Below are positions 24,301-36,600 of a stretch of 64,000 nucleotides of DNA, in pieces. Origin of the DNA: Salarias fasciatus (Eukaryota > Chordata > Actinopteri > Blenniiformes > Blenniidae). The DNA lies in contig NW_021941373.1 in the NCBI RefSeq assembly GCF_902148845.1, positions 1,889,591 through 1,953,590 on the forward strand, written 5' to 3'. The notes below the pieces were generated by a model. It had not been told where the DNA came from, made no database searches, and saw nothing but the letters and a program-made list of their open reading frames with translations. Positions within the stretch are counted from its first letter, which is position 1, and each line of letters opens with the position of its first letter. The translations under genes and the position numbers were made by a program.

Positions 24301-27300
24301 AGGAGTGCATGAATTCATTTGATTTGATAGTCAGCTATTGATGACATGCAGACGCTCATAGAACTACTAGGTTACATCAGCATATATCACACTAATTCAG
24401 TTAGACATTATGATGTTCCAGACCTTTGCTTTAACAAAATATCCCTGACCGGACCTCTGTGAATTTTAGTTGCATACCCCTGCTCTAAAGCCCAGGTTTC
24501 AGTTCTGTATCGGACCTTTGTAAGCAAATCCAAAGAATCATCTACTCAATCTCTTCAAGCATGGAGACAGGATTTATCTGAAGGAGTAACGGGGGAAGAA
24601 TGGTCTCAAGCTTACTTATTAGCTCAGACCCAATCTATTAATACAAATTCAAAATTGTTACAATTTAAATGGTTGAGCAGGTTATACATTACACCTGTTA
24701 AACTACACCGATTTAACCCCTGCATACCCGATTTCTGTGTGAAATGTGGGGATCAGAAAGGCACACTTTTTCACTGCATGTGGGAGTGTCAGCATGTTTT
24801 ATCTTTCTGGGGAAACGTGTGAAATCTTGTGAGTGAAATTATAGGCAGGAAAATTCCTCTATTTCCTAAAACGTGCAGGGTTGGGGAGTAACGGATTACA
24901 TGTAACGGCGTTACGTAATCAGGATACAAAAAAATTGTAACTGTAATCCGTTACAGTCGGCGCAACAAATATGTAATCTCGTTACAGTTACTTCTGATAA
25001 AAACACGGATTACTGAGCGGGATTACTTTTGAAAATCAGACGGAAAATACCAGCAACACCAGACGTCCGCGCCGTATACAGACATTGTGAGACTTTACAG
25101 CACTTTACGGCACAAACCGCCATATTGTAGATCTATAAACAATAAACATCGTAGATATATAAATGATAGACGCCGCATCGACCGCTGTCTTGGAGCAACC
25201 TCCCGCTCTACTACCTTTAACGCGCTCTTCTACGTTTAACCGTGAATGAAACATCCCGCGATGCCGTGGATTTTACCCCCTGCTGCTGGAGTCATGGCTG
25301 CTCCAGAAAGAGAAACTCATTCTTTGGCTGGAAACGGAGACATTTTGTATCGAAGTCAGATGAGGCCAGAACTTCTCTTTAGAAATTAAATTCTGCCTCC
25401 CAGCCATGAAAATGCTCTCAACATCCAGGAACTCATCAAACCTGAAGACACATCTACAGGTATGAAACACACCTGAACTCACAGTGAAGCTAAAGTGTTG
25501 TTAGCCTGCTAACCTGTCAGTAACCTGCTAACCTGTCAGTAACCTGCTAACCTGTCAGGAACCTGCTAACCTGTCAGTAACCTGCTGCTGAGAACCTCAG
25601 CCTCACCAGGCTGAACTCAGAAGAATCTGATGGAGGCAATAATATCTTCAGCCTGGATGGAGGATTTACTGGAGACTGCATGTTTCCTTCTGTCACTGAG
25701 GAATGAATCAACTCTGAACTCTTGAAAAACTACTTTGCATGGCCGACCTGAACACAAACCCTGCTCCTCACTGCAGCAGTACAGCTACACAGCAGACTGA
25801 GGATAGAATATAAATGTGTGTTAACACTGTCAATGTGGCTCCTGGTGCTGCTGGACTGTAGAGCTACTAGAGGAACACAGCCTGAACTGATGGTTCTGAT
25901 CCTGAGTCAGAAAGAAAGGAAGTCAGATTCTCAGTAGGTTTAGAGGTTAAAGGTCATGTTGTTGGTATTAATTGGGGCTGAACACAGAGTTCAGCAGAGT
26001 TCAGAACACTCAGAGCATTTAGTGTTTTCTGTGGAGAGTTGTCAATACACTGTGAGGATGACACATTGTATTTGTCTTTATCTCTTATGTTTGCTGGTGA
26101 AGTAATCTAAAAGTAACTAAAAGTAATCTGGTACGTTACTTTTTAATTGAAGTAATTAGAGTAAGTTACTGATTACATTTTTTGACAAGTAACTTGTAAT
26201 TGTACTGGATTACAATTTAAAAGTAACCCTCCCAACCCTGAAAATGTGTCTGTTGAATTAATATTTATCCAAAAGAAGTTGTAGTTTCTAAAAAAGTGAA
26301 ATCTTTGCTCAGTATATGTTTACTAGAGGCTAAAAGGTGCATCGCTTTGTCATGGAAATCAGAGACTGTTTGTCCAGCTTCACAGTGGCTGAAGGGACTG
26401 ACTTTCTATCTTACTTTGGAAAAAATAAGCTACACAGCAAAGAACAGACTTGACAAGTTTCAGGAAATATGGAGTCTTTTCTATAAATTTCTTGAGAAAA
26501 ATAACATATCTGTTGATGGCTGGATGGATGACTGCTGATTTTCTTTGATTGGTTTTTCTGTTCTAAATGAGCAACGTCCTTCCATTATAGTTTCTAATGT
26601 CATCACTGTTATTTCATCCGGTTATTAGAAATGAGGTGCCTCGCTGTGTGTGCGCGTTTTTTTGTTTTGTTTGTTTTGTTTTGTTTTTGCTGTTTTGTCT
26701 GTTTTTTGTATTTTCTGTTAAAATAACAAAAAAATAATAAAAACATGTTTGAAAAAAAAAACACTATAACTACTGACTTTTTAAAAGTAACTTGCCCATT
26801 TGACATCCCAGTTTACAATGCAGGACTGACCTGTGCTCGGTGTACAAGTTGAAAATGTGCTGGTTGTTGTTTTGGTGGGGTGTTGTTGTACAATGTACAC
26901 ACTGTTTGATGAGGATGTGGTGCTTGATTGTTCAAAAAAAAAAAAAACCTACCCTGCCCAACACTGATGAAGAGTGGACTGTTGGTCCGGACTGCATTTG
27001 AACTGACTGTTCTTCCTTGTGGCCACCAGGGGGCGCAGCAAACCAAAGCAGCCCAGCAGTGACTGTATGAAGAGCAGCTGCTTCCAGCTGATCAGCTCCT
27101 GGACAGTTCACCTGTATGGAGCACAGCTCCTCCTTCAGGGACTGCTTCCTGGACGCTTGTCCACACTGACCACAGCAACAACCGCTGCTGGGAGCAACTG
27201 AGGCTGAGCTCAGAGCTCAGCAGGTAATCACATTACTCAGAGGATTCTGTGTTTGTGGAGAGTGAGAGTTGTCAGAACACTGAGTGGATGACACACTGTG

Positions 27301-30300
27301 TTTGTCCTTGTCTTTATTTCTGTTTACTGGTCTAAAACTAATGTAAACTACTCTGATACGTAACTTTGAATGAATGAATGAATGAATGAATGAATGAATG
27401 AATGAATTATTTATTTTTCGAACATGTATAAAAAGAAAAAAGATAAAAAGGAAAGTTAATGCGAATCAAAGAAAAAAGAAAAAAAAACAAACAAAAACAA
27501 ACAAAACAAAAAAACAACATAACAGCATCGTTCGAAAAAAGGAGTAGGAAGAAGTAAACACTTTTTAGAGATTCCTACCCCTTTTTAACTATTAACTAGT
27601 TTTAAAATCATACATCATAGGACATCACATAATATATCTATACATATACCGTGCAGATATCCCTATAAATACATAATATATACCCACACATACCATATAG
27701 TTATCCCCATAAATATATACTATATAACAGAATAATTATAATATAACTACAGTATAACAGCAATATATCAATTTCCACTATATGTATAATACTCAACACC
27801 ATTTGTTCTCATCATCCAGAGTTCCAGACTTCCTCCTCCATATACTTATTAAGAAATATTTTTTTGTACCTTTTTTTAAACAGATTTATGTTGCTACTTT
27901 GTTTTATTTCTGGGTCCAGACTGTTCCACAGAGCCACTCCACAGCTTGACATGCACATACTTTTCAGTGTACTTCGAACTTTTGGTTTTTTATAATTCAG
28001 GTCTCCTCTTAGATTATAACCACCCTCCCTTTCCGCAAACATCCCCTGTATATTTTTTGGCAGTAAATTATTTCTTGCTTTGAACATTATTTGTGCTGTT
28101 TTGAATTCGACCAGATCCATGAATTTCAACAAGTGTGATTTTATGAATAGTGGGTTTGTGTGGTCTGTGTATCCTGCATTGTTTATTATCCTTATTGCTC
28201 TTTTCTGTATGGTGCATATCGGCTGTAGAGTGGTTCTGTAGCTGTTTCCCCAGACCTCAACACAATAACACAGATATGGCAAAAAAAGTGCGCAATATAA
28301 GGTGTGCAGTGACTTAATGTCCAGGATATGTTTAGTTTTCCACAGGATTGATGTGCATATTGCCAGTTTTGCTCGTATGTAGCTCACATGAGGTTTCCAG
28401 CAGATTTTGTTGTCCAGAATCACGCCAAGAAATTGAATTTCACTTACTCTCTCTATTTTGTTATCATCAATTATAAGTTCTACATTACAATCCATTCTGT
28501 GTCTCCCAAACAGCATGATCTTTGTTTTACTTAGATTTAATGATAATTTATTTTTATCAAACCATAGTTTTAATTTATTCATTTCTGTTGTGATGGTCTC
28601 CAAAATCTGCTGCAAATTCTCACCGGAACAAAAGATATTTGTGTCGTCCGCAAACAGAATAAATTTCAATAATTTAGATACACTACATATGTCATTAATA
28701 TACATTATGAATAATTTTGGTCCTAATACTGACCCCTGCGGTACCCCACATGTAATATTCATCAGTTTTGATTTATGATTCCCCATCTGTACAAACTGTT
28801 GCCTGTTTCTTAAGTAACTCGATATCCAACTCAACCCAACTCCCCTAATACCGTAGTAGTCTTCTATATCCCCCTTTTCTGTCGTCACCGGTTTCTTTAT
28901 TTTTGCTGCTAAATCTGGTCCCACATTTACAAAGAATCTGTTAAAACCATTCACCACATCCTCCATATTGTTAATGGTCTTGTTATTTTCAATATAGTAC
29001 TCTGGGTAATTTATAGTTTGAGATCTACTTCTCACAATGCCATTTAGAACATTCCACATGCCTTTAATATTGTTTCTATTTCTCTCCAATAATTTATTAT
29101 AATATTCTTTCTTACTTGTCCTCATAATGTTAGTTAATTTATTTTTATATTTTTTATACTTTTGCTCTGCCTTTGTAGTCATTGTTTGTCTTCACTGTTT
29201 CAGTAGTTAGAGGAAGTTACTGACTACATTTTATACAGGTAACTTGTAACTGTACCGGATTACATTTTTAACGTAACCCTCCAAACCCTGCTGAACACAG
29301 AACAGAACGTCAGCCAGGGGAAACAGTAGAACCTCAGATGAATCAGGAAAAGCTCAGGGGAAAAATAGAAGCTCAGAGAAATCAATAGATCCTCACAGGA
29401 AACAGCAGAAGCTCGAAGTAAACATTCAAAACTGAGAGGAAAGAGTAGAAACTCATACAAGACAATAGAAACTCAGAGTTATTGATAGAAACTCAGGAAA
29501 CAGTAGAAACTCGGCTCAGCTCCAGCAGTTGAGGTATTTTCATCCTCAGATCTTTGTGGATTTGAGTTTTTTTTCTGACAACATGATTTTGTTGGAGACC
29601 AATCAGCTGATCTCTGGTTTGAGGAACAAACTGAAGCAGCAGAGAAGCAGCAGGAAATTAATCTGCTGTTAAACCAGGAAGGAAAGATTCATTTTTTGAA
29701 GTCAGCAAAACATACCTGAGCAGGTGAGTTTCAGGGTGCGATAGGAGATCCATGATACCACACAGCTCCACAGATCAGATCCAGATTGAACACAGTCTGA
29801 GTTGATTATCCACATAGATTGATATGACACATCAGTTGGTTGTACAGAAACAGCAGAGCCACAGTTCAGATGTTCACAGATGAGAGCTGCTGTCTCCAGG
29901 GTGAAGCCATTGTCCATCACAGGTCTCTGTTCACCAAGAACTTTCAGCTCCAGACTTCCTGCACAGCGACTGGCTCCTCCCACCAACCTGACCTCATCGC
30001 CCCCTGAACCCAGAGCAGAGAGAGAAGAGAGAGAGGATGGAGTGAGAGTGAAGAGAAGAGCAGTGGAAGCTGCAGCTCCTCTTCTACCTGAGCAGGTGAG
30101 TCCAGCAGCTTTACCAGGTGAGCAGCTGCTTCTAGCTGAGCCTGAGCTTCTACAGTCCAGCAGAGCAGACTCATGGCCTCCACACTGGAACTCTGGGCTC
30201 CACCTGGGAGTATGCACGTCTCCATAGAGCGCCCCCTGCAGGACCGAAGGAGCCCCGCAGCCCAGCTCCCGACACACCACCTGTGCATCCTGCAGGTCCA

Positions 30301-30582
30301 GGTCTGCTTCACACACTGAGGACCAGGTCTGGTCAGACGGGTTAGTCTTCACCTGCAGTCTGCCTGAACAATGACTGGATCCATTCAGCAGCCGCACCCC
30401 ATCTGAACACAGGACAGGAGGTCACTGCAGCTACAGCCTCAAGAAACATTGTACCTACAACCAGAAACACTGTAGCTACACTCTCACAGGACAGAAGACA
30501 GGATCACAACACAAAACATGTTTTCACAACAGTTTTTTCCTGACAGTGAAACTGAGGACAACTGGGATGGAAACATCACACA

Positions 30583-30633
<51 letters not shown>

Positions 30634-33600
30634 TCATCTGGTCCTCTTGTTGTTTTGTGTCTATTCTTTATTTCACTCCTGCTGAGTCTTTATTTAATTC
30701 TACTTTTGATAAATGAATCTGTTTTTTAACTTGACTCCACAGAAACATGAAAGCCTGTGTCTGAGCTGCTGGTTCATGTGAACAGATGGAAAATAAAAGC
30801 CTTGAATCTTTCCTGACTGATCCATCCTGATGTCATGTTAGAAGCTTTCTGTCTGAACTCACCATGTGGAGAACATGCAGTTAATGAAACCTCACTGGTC
30901 TTACCTGAGCACCTGAGATTAATGGAAGAGGAAGAATCAGAGGGCCAGAAGCAATTCTTCAAATCTGACAGAGGCTCTGAACATCGAGGGTTGACCCTCC
31001 ACACAGATCTGCCTGATGACTCAGATGTTGTATTGATGGAAACAGCAGAGCCACAGTCCAGACGTTCACAGACTGCAGTTGAGAACTTCAGGTTCCAGAA
31101 GAGGTCCTCCACTGGACTCCATTCTCCGAGGAGTTTCAGCTCCAGTCCACCTGAACAGCCAGAGCTTCCTCCCACCAACCTGACCTCACCATCAGCCTCT
31201 GAGCAAAGAGCACAAAGTCAGCAAGAACAAAGGTTCTCTTTCTGTCTTCATCTCTGAGGACTGTCTTTACCAGCTGGACGGTTTCTGTCTTCCAGATGGA
31301 CTCCTGAGGGGAGACAGAGACAGAGTTCAGGACTCATCAGGTTTCAGTGATTCTCACTTCCCATCATGCAGCTTGAGTTCAGAGTCAACATTCCAGTGAA
31401 ATATGTTTGATCTGAAGATGAGCTGAAAGTATGAAGAGTCCAGCTCAGGTCAGGAGCATCCAGACTGGACCAGCAGAGGTCAAAGGTCGAGAATTAGATT
31501 ATTTCTAAAAGCAAATCTAACAAAGTGAGTCTGACCTGAAGTCTTAAAGTGTGGGACAGAAAACTCCACATTTCAGTTTGGAATTGACACTGAGGCTCCG
31601 TTTTCACCACTTTTCAAGACTAAACTCATCGTTGTTGTTTGTGTTTGTTGTTGTCGTCCGTCTCCTGAGCAGAGCAGAAGCCCTGTCCACCCGGCCGTGC
31701 TGTGCATGTGCAGCAGCAGAGTTTCCCCAGTCCACCAGGAGACGCTGTCTCCTTTCCTGTCCTCTACCAGGAGACACAGCCCAGTGTTTTCAACAACTTC
31801 CACCCTGGAAGCCATTTCCAAAAACTGCTGTTTTCAGAGACTCTGAGCATCGTTGTCATGGAAACAGAAACCCCAAAACACAACTAGACTAGTGTTTTAT
31901 TCATGAATGCAAAACTTTTCCAAAACAGAAACTCCAGAACTATTTGTTGTGTAAACGGGACCAGAGAAACTCAATCTGGGAATACGTCTGAAACCAAGAC
32001 GTGGTTCAGCTCTCAGGCTGGTTTTGGAGTCACAGCAGGTTAGTTTTGTGCTGGTTTGGGGTTTTTCTCAGGACTGGGATGGTATCGACATGACGATCAG
32101 CTGTCTGTCTCTGCTAACTGGTAAATTCCAAGAAGAGATGAAAACTGGAGTCATTCCACTGGACAGAACTGGAGACACCAGATCAATAAAACAGGCCCGT
32201 TTCTTTACTCCCAGTTTTCCAGAACACCAGAAAAAGTTTTCACTGGATGAATCTACTGACAAACACAAGCTGCTGTGTGGAAGTCACCATGGATCCAGAT
32301 CACAGAGATCCACATCACTGCATGAACAGAGTCCATGGAGAGAACCAGCAGCTCCACACACACAGAGAATGAAGCAGTTCCAGAATTAGGGTGACCAGAT
32401 GTCCCGCTTTGTGCCAGACAATCCCACATTTTAAATACTTAAATACTAATTGTATCAAGGGCAAGTAAGGACAATATTCCAAAAAATATACAACTTTTAT
32501 TTTCTAAAAGAGTAGGAGTAGGGCATAATTTACCACATACACATACTTTTAAAGTTAGATGAGGAAATAATAAATGGAAAAGATTCTGTCCTTCAGTTCA
32601 AGGGGTAAAATTGTGGAACAAACTGGGAAGACACCTCAAGGAATGTCCAAATAGGAAATTATTTAAAAAGCAACCTAAAAAAATGACTTTTGAAAAATAC
32701 ACTAAGGAGAATGATTTTAGTTTATCAAAAAGGAAGTGTGTTATTAACTGTACTGAGAATATAACTGTTATAATGAAGGCTGTAATAACTTTAAAGAGTT
32801 TAAGTGAGGAGGGGTGGGAGACAATAAGTTTTACTTCATCCCACTCCCTTTCCAGCTGATATAAATGTGCTTTGTTCTTGTATTGTGTTGATTTGGATTG
32901 TAATGAATTTTTGTTTACTGCTGAGCACTTCCAATGAAATTCTGCTCGATACAAAATAAACAAACAAACAATACTTTTCACATGTCCCGCATATTGAGAT
33001 AATGTCCCTCATTGACAGCGGCACTTGATTTTTTGAAACGCAGTCTCACTGAGGCTATAATGTGACGCTGATCAAACAGCTGTGGTCTGTGGTCGGGACA
33101 GAGCCGTCCTCAGGGGGCGGGGCTAGCTCTGGGGTCATCTGTCAATCAAGCCCGACACGGGGGAGCGCCCGCCACCTGCCTCCGCCCCACTGCCCAACCC
33201 CGCCCTGCTGCCCGCCCCCGCCCCGCTGATCGACCCCGCCCCACCGCCCGACCCCGCCGCCCGACCCCGCCGCCCGACCCCGCCGCCTGACCCCGCCCCG
33301 CCACAAACAACAACAGCGTCACTTCGGCTGCAGCAGCAGACATGGAGGAAAAAGATGATGCAGCTCCAACAAAGAGTGGGAAACCATTCAGTCCTCCTGG
33401 TCAGACCAGTGCAGAGCCACTGCACCACAGTTTTCTGTGATGTTCATCAGAGCAATTTTTGCGTTTCACATGGAGGTGATTAAGATGAGAGACGACACCA
33501 ACAGTCCGAGACTCACAAAAAACGTGTGGCTCAAAAGAGCAGTTCCCATTCCATGAATACGTTCCTGCTGAAACCCAAACAACTGGAACAGATAAAGTGA

Positions 33601-36600
33601 CAGCAGCTGAACTAACGAGCGTCTGACAGGATGTACAACACTCTGTTCATACAGGTCAGAACACTGGCAGTGAGCTGCAGGAAGTCTTATCTGAATATTG
33701 TTCTATCAGAACAAACTCTTTAATAGTGTGGTGTAGGGCTGCACGATTAACCGACACCTCATCGAAATTGAGGTTTTAACTCCTGCGGTAACCAAACCGC
33801 ACAGGGCTGAGGTTTTTCCGAGGCATTTGAGTGACAGACCCATCCGCCAATCAAAACGTTCGAGTCTCTTGTTCCGGGCCACCGGCCAATCAGAAATGAC
33901 AACAGGAAGCAAGTATGTCTGCACTGCACTGCTGCAGCTAACTAGCGTCAGGTTGCTAACAACAAACCCTGCAGTGTGCTCTGCGGTGTCGAGAGGAGCA
34001 AAAAGTTTTCAGTGCGACTCGTTCACGGTGTGAAAATGGCTGAGATGACAACAGAAGAGGGAGCGGAGCAGCTGGTATTAAAAAAGAATCGTTGAGTTGT
34101 TTGGACTGACTTTGGGTTTGAAAAAAATGACGTGGAGCCAAATGTCCTAGATTGTGTCGCCGTGCAGCAGCCAGATCCAGAGGAAACACGTCTAATTTGT
34201 ACCAACACCTGAAGACTCACCGCTACACATTACAGAAATGTCGACAAGTCGTAGGTTATTCCGTCTCTCACCCGATCACCCGACAGCTCAGCCTTCATCC
34301 AGCGCATGTCGATGTGCTTGTCTTTCTCCATGAAAACATGAAGCACAGCCCAAGAATGTGAGGGAAGATGACCCCGAGTAGGATTACTAAACTGATTGTG
34401 ATCTAACAATATTACAGCAATAAGGATTCATTTTTTTACCCTTTATCTGTAGAGGCTGGCGAGTTCTTTTTTTTTTTTTTTTTTTTTCGTTGAAGTTGGT
34501 TTCACAGTGGTGCCTATTTGCTGTTCTATTTTTTTTTTGTTAATTTACATTTATTTCACGTTGAAAACTGTTGTCTAAGTAATTTTCTGTGAACCATGCA
34601 AGCAAGACCAGTATTGAATTCCAATTTCGACAGCATTGGGTTTTGATTATTTTGTTATTTCACTAAAACGACGCACTCTTTTTTTTTTTTTTCAAACATG
34701 ATGCAGACAGCAGGGTGGCGTCTCGCTGCCGCTGCCTGAAGCTTTGTCAGTTTAGTTTACATTAGGTTATTTTAAGTGTCAACTTGAGCAAGACCATGTA
34801 AAAGTAACAAGATTTTTTTTCAGCCATAATTTTGGCTCTTTTCTGCATTTGAAAGAATAAAATGTGAAAATCGCAAATCAATTTGCAATCACATTATTGG
34901 TCAGAAAAATCGCAATTAGGTTTTTTGTCAAAATCGTGCAGCCCCAGTGTGGTGTTTGTGTTTTATATCTTTTTGTGCCTGCAGTACTGCAATGTTAACC
35001 TGACACGCCAGACGGACTGTTCCATCTTTCCGCCAGGAAATATTTCACAAGTCCATCTGGGTAGCCGCTCTTCCGATTTGATTTCAGAAGCTGGACCTTC
35101 AAAACAATCCGTAGCTGGCGAATGGACGACCGTTCGAACCAAAGAAGAAGCAGATTGAACGACCGTTCTGATTGACACGCGACACACTCACCACAGACCA
35201 ATCCACATCAAGCCTCGGTGTGACGGAGCTCTGTGCTGCTGAGAAGCAGAGGACATCGTTTCCTGACAAAAAGACTTGAAGTGATGTTCTGTGCTCCTCT
35301 TTCAAAGAAGAAACTGAGTCGCTTTCTTATAAAACTGCAGATATTGCCGTGTCCACGGAGATCGCTTCGCATGCTGCCATTGTTTTCAAACTTTCATGCG
35401 CTTCCCGCTGTCGTCATGTCTTCTCGTCACTTCCGCTCCTCCCATTGCTCCCGCCTCTTTCCCCTGATTGGGCCGGCAACATTTTAACAGAGTGAAACCA
35501 TTGGTCTATGGAGCGCTACAAGATGGGATCTGCAGGATTTAGGAACTGAATCAGGCAGGCCCATCTGCTATGCAAGGTTACCACAATGTGGCGCTGCACA
35601 GTAAATAACAGGTTGATACATCATTTAAAAAGCATTTGGTAGAGCTCTAATCAGTCTGCTGTTCTGAACTGCAGGAGTGAGGTGAGCTCCTTGCAGCATT
35701 GTTTTGTTCAGATTGTTGGGTTTGATTAGTTGAGCCTGGAGGTGAATGGAGCTTCTTCAGGAGCCTCATCTTGTACTGGAATATGTGGTTCATTATTGTT
35801 CAGAACAAACACTTTAATGTTGTGGTGTTTGGAGTTGAGCGAAGGTTTTGTTGTGATCTTACATGAACCTGGGAAAGTTGCATTAAATCATATACATATC
35901 ATATACTTGGGCAGAATACAGTTAGGTTTTTTTTTAATGAATTACTGAAGACAACCACGACATCTTGGTGTCCCACATCGTCCCACTCAGATATCGTCTC
36001 TGTCCCACATGTGGTAAACTGGGATCTGGTCACCCGAGAGTTCACTGATCTTAAAAAAGCATTGGACTCAATAAATCATGAGATATTCATCAATAAACTG
36101 GAGTTCTGCTGTCGGGGGCGTGGCTTCACACTGGAGGAAAAGTTACTGAAGCAACAGACGACAGTTTGTCACAACGGGAGATTTTCAGTCTTCATGCTTG
36201 GACATTGCTTGTGGTGTCCACCAGGGGTCAGTATTGGGACCAAAACTCTTTATTCCAGACATGACAGTTGTTCTCAGTCACTCTGGTTCATTCCTCACAT
36301 CACTTTTTAACTTTGCACAGCAGTTAATGCATTTCTCAAAACAACGAGTAGAAAAAGTTAAACCGAGTAGAAAACCTGCAGAAACGTGTTTCTTGCTCCA
36401 AACGGACAGTTCATTCCTCAAAAGCAGGTTTTCCTGCTGCTTATCAGAGCACATCAGCCTTCACAGGGCCCAGCCACCTTCACTGCTTCACCCTGCAGAC
36501 TCCATTACCCATACTGCCCTGGGCTTCATGCCTGCTTCAAGCTGCCTGCAGTAAACATGGCAGTCCAGCCACAGCGTGTGGAACCGGAGCTCTTCAGCTC

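Larger units (their letters stand above)
22752..26762 (+). mobile_element. 5'-truncated L1-type LINE, split by two hATs
   Basis: Three pieces (22,752-23,292, 24,491-24,875, 26,241-26,762) form the C-terminal part of an L1/Tx1/Swimmer-like ORF2. The CCHC-like block FCVKCGDQKGTLFHCMWEC lies near 24,735-24,785, and the terminal block with ALSWKS and QWLKGL near 26,340-26,400. It ends in a poly(A)-rich tail. A 12-bp target repeat ACTATAACTACT lies at both sides (22,740-22,751 and 26,763-26,774). The reverse transcriptase and endonuclease are missing through 5' truncation. At least one stop interrupts the remaining frame. Confidence 0.85.
21745..26966. mobile_element. hAT family B copy nested in family A (copy 2, expanded)
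   Basis: The right end CTGCCCAACACTG is followed by ATGAAGAG, as in copy 1 at 16,354. The left end is degenerate (CCGTGATGGGAGTAAC). Inner sequence from about 21,860 to 22,010 matches 16,010-16,200, and 22,680-22,750 matches the stretch just before 16,330. A TTAA element and an L1 with two hATs account for most of the extra length. Confidence 0.55.
17965..29290 (+). mobile_element. hAT element (family A), 11.3-kb host of nested insertions
   Basis: The left terminus is CAGGGTTGGGGAGGAACG and the right terminus ends TAACCCTCCAAACCCTG. A perfect 8-bp target repeat CTGAACAC lies on each side (17,957-17,964 and 29,291-29,298). A clean copy of the same family (24,876-26,240) is only 1.37 kb, so about 10 kb here is later insertions. 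Inside, in order: a 24-bp minisatellite, an unknown DNA element with a hAT and SINE in it (18,473-21,630), hAT B (from 21,745), a TTAA element, an L1 with two hATs, and a Rex1/L2-like LINE. No transposase is complete. Confidence 0.85.
32387..36035. mobile_element. hAT-like element with nested insertions
   Basis: The left end TAGGGTGACCAGATGTCCCG and the right end ...GGGATCTGGTCACCC form inverted termini. The right end abuts LINE sequence. I found no convincing 8-bp target repeat, so the boundaries are tentative. Inside lie a LINE fragment, a GC-rich repeat, a complete hAT and a MITE. Confidence 0.5.
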
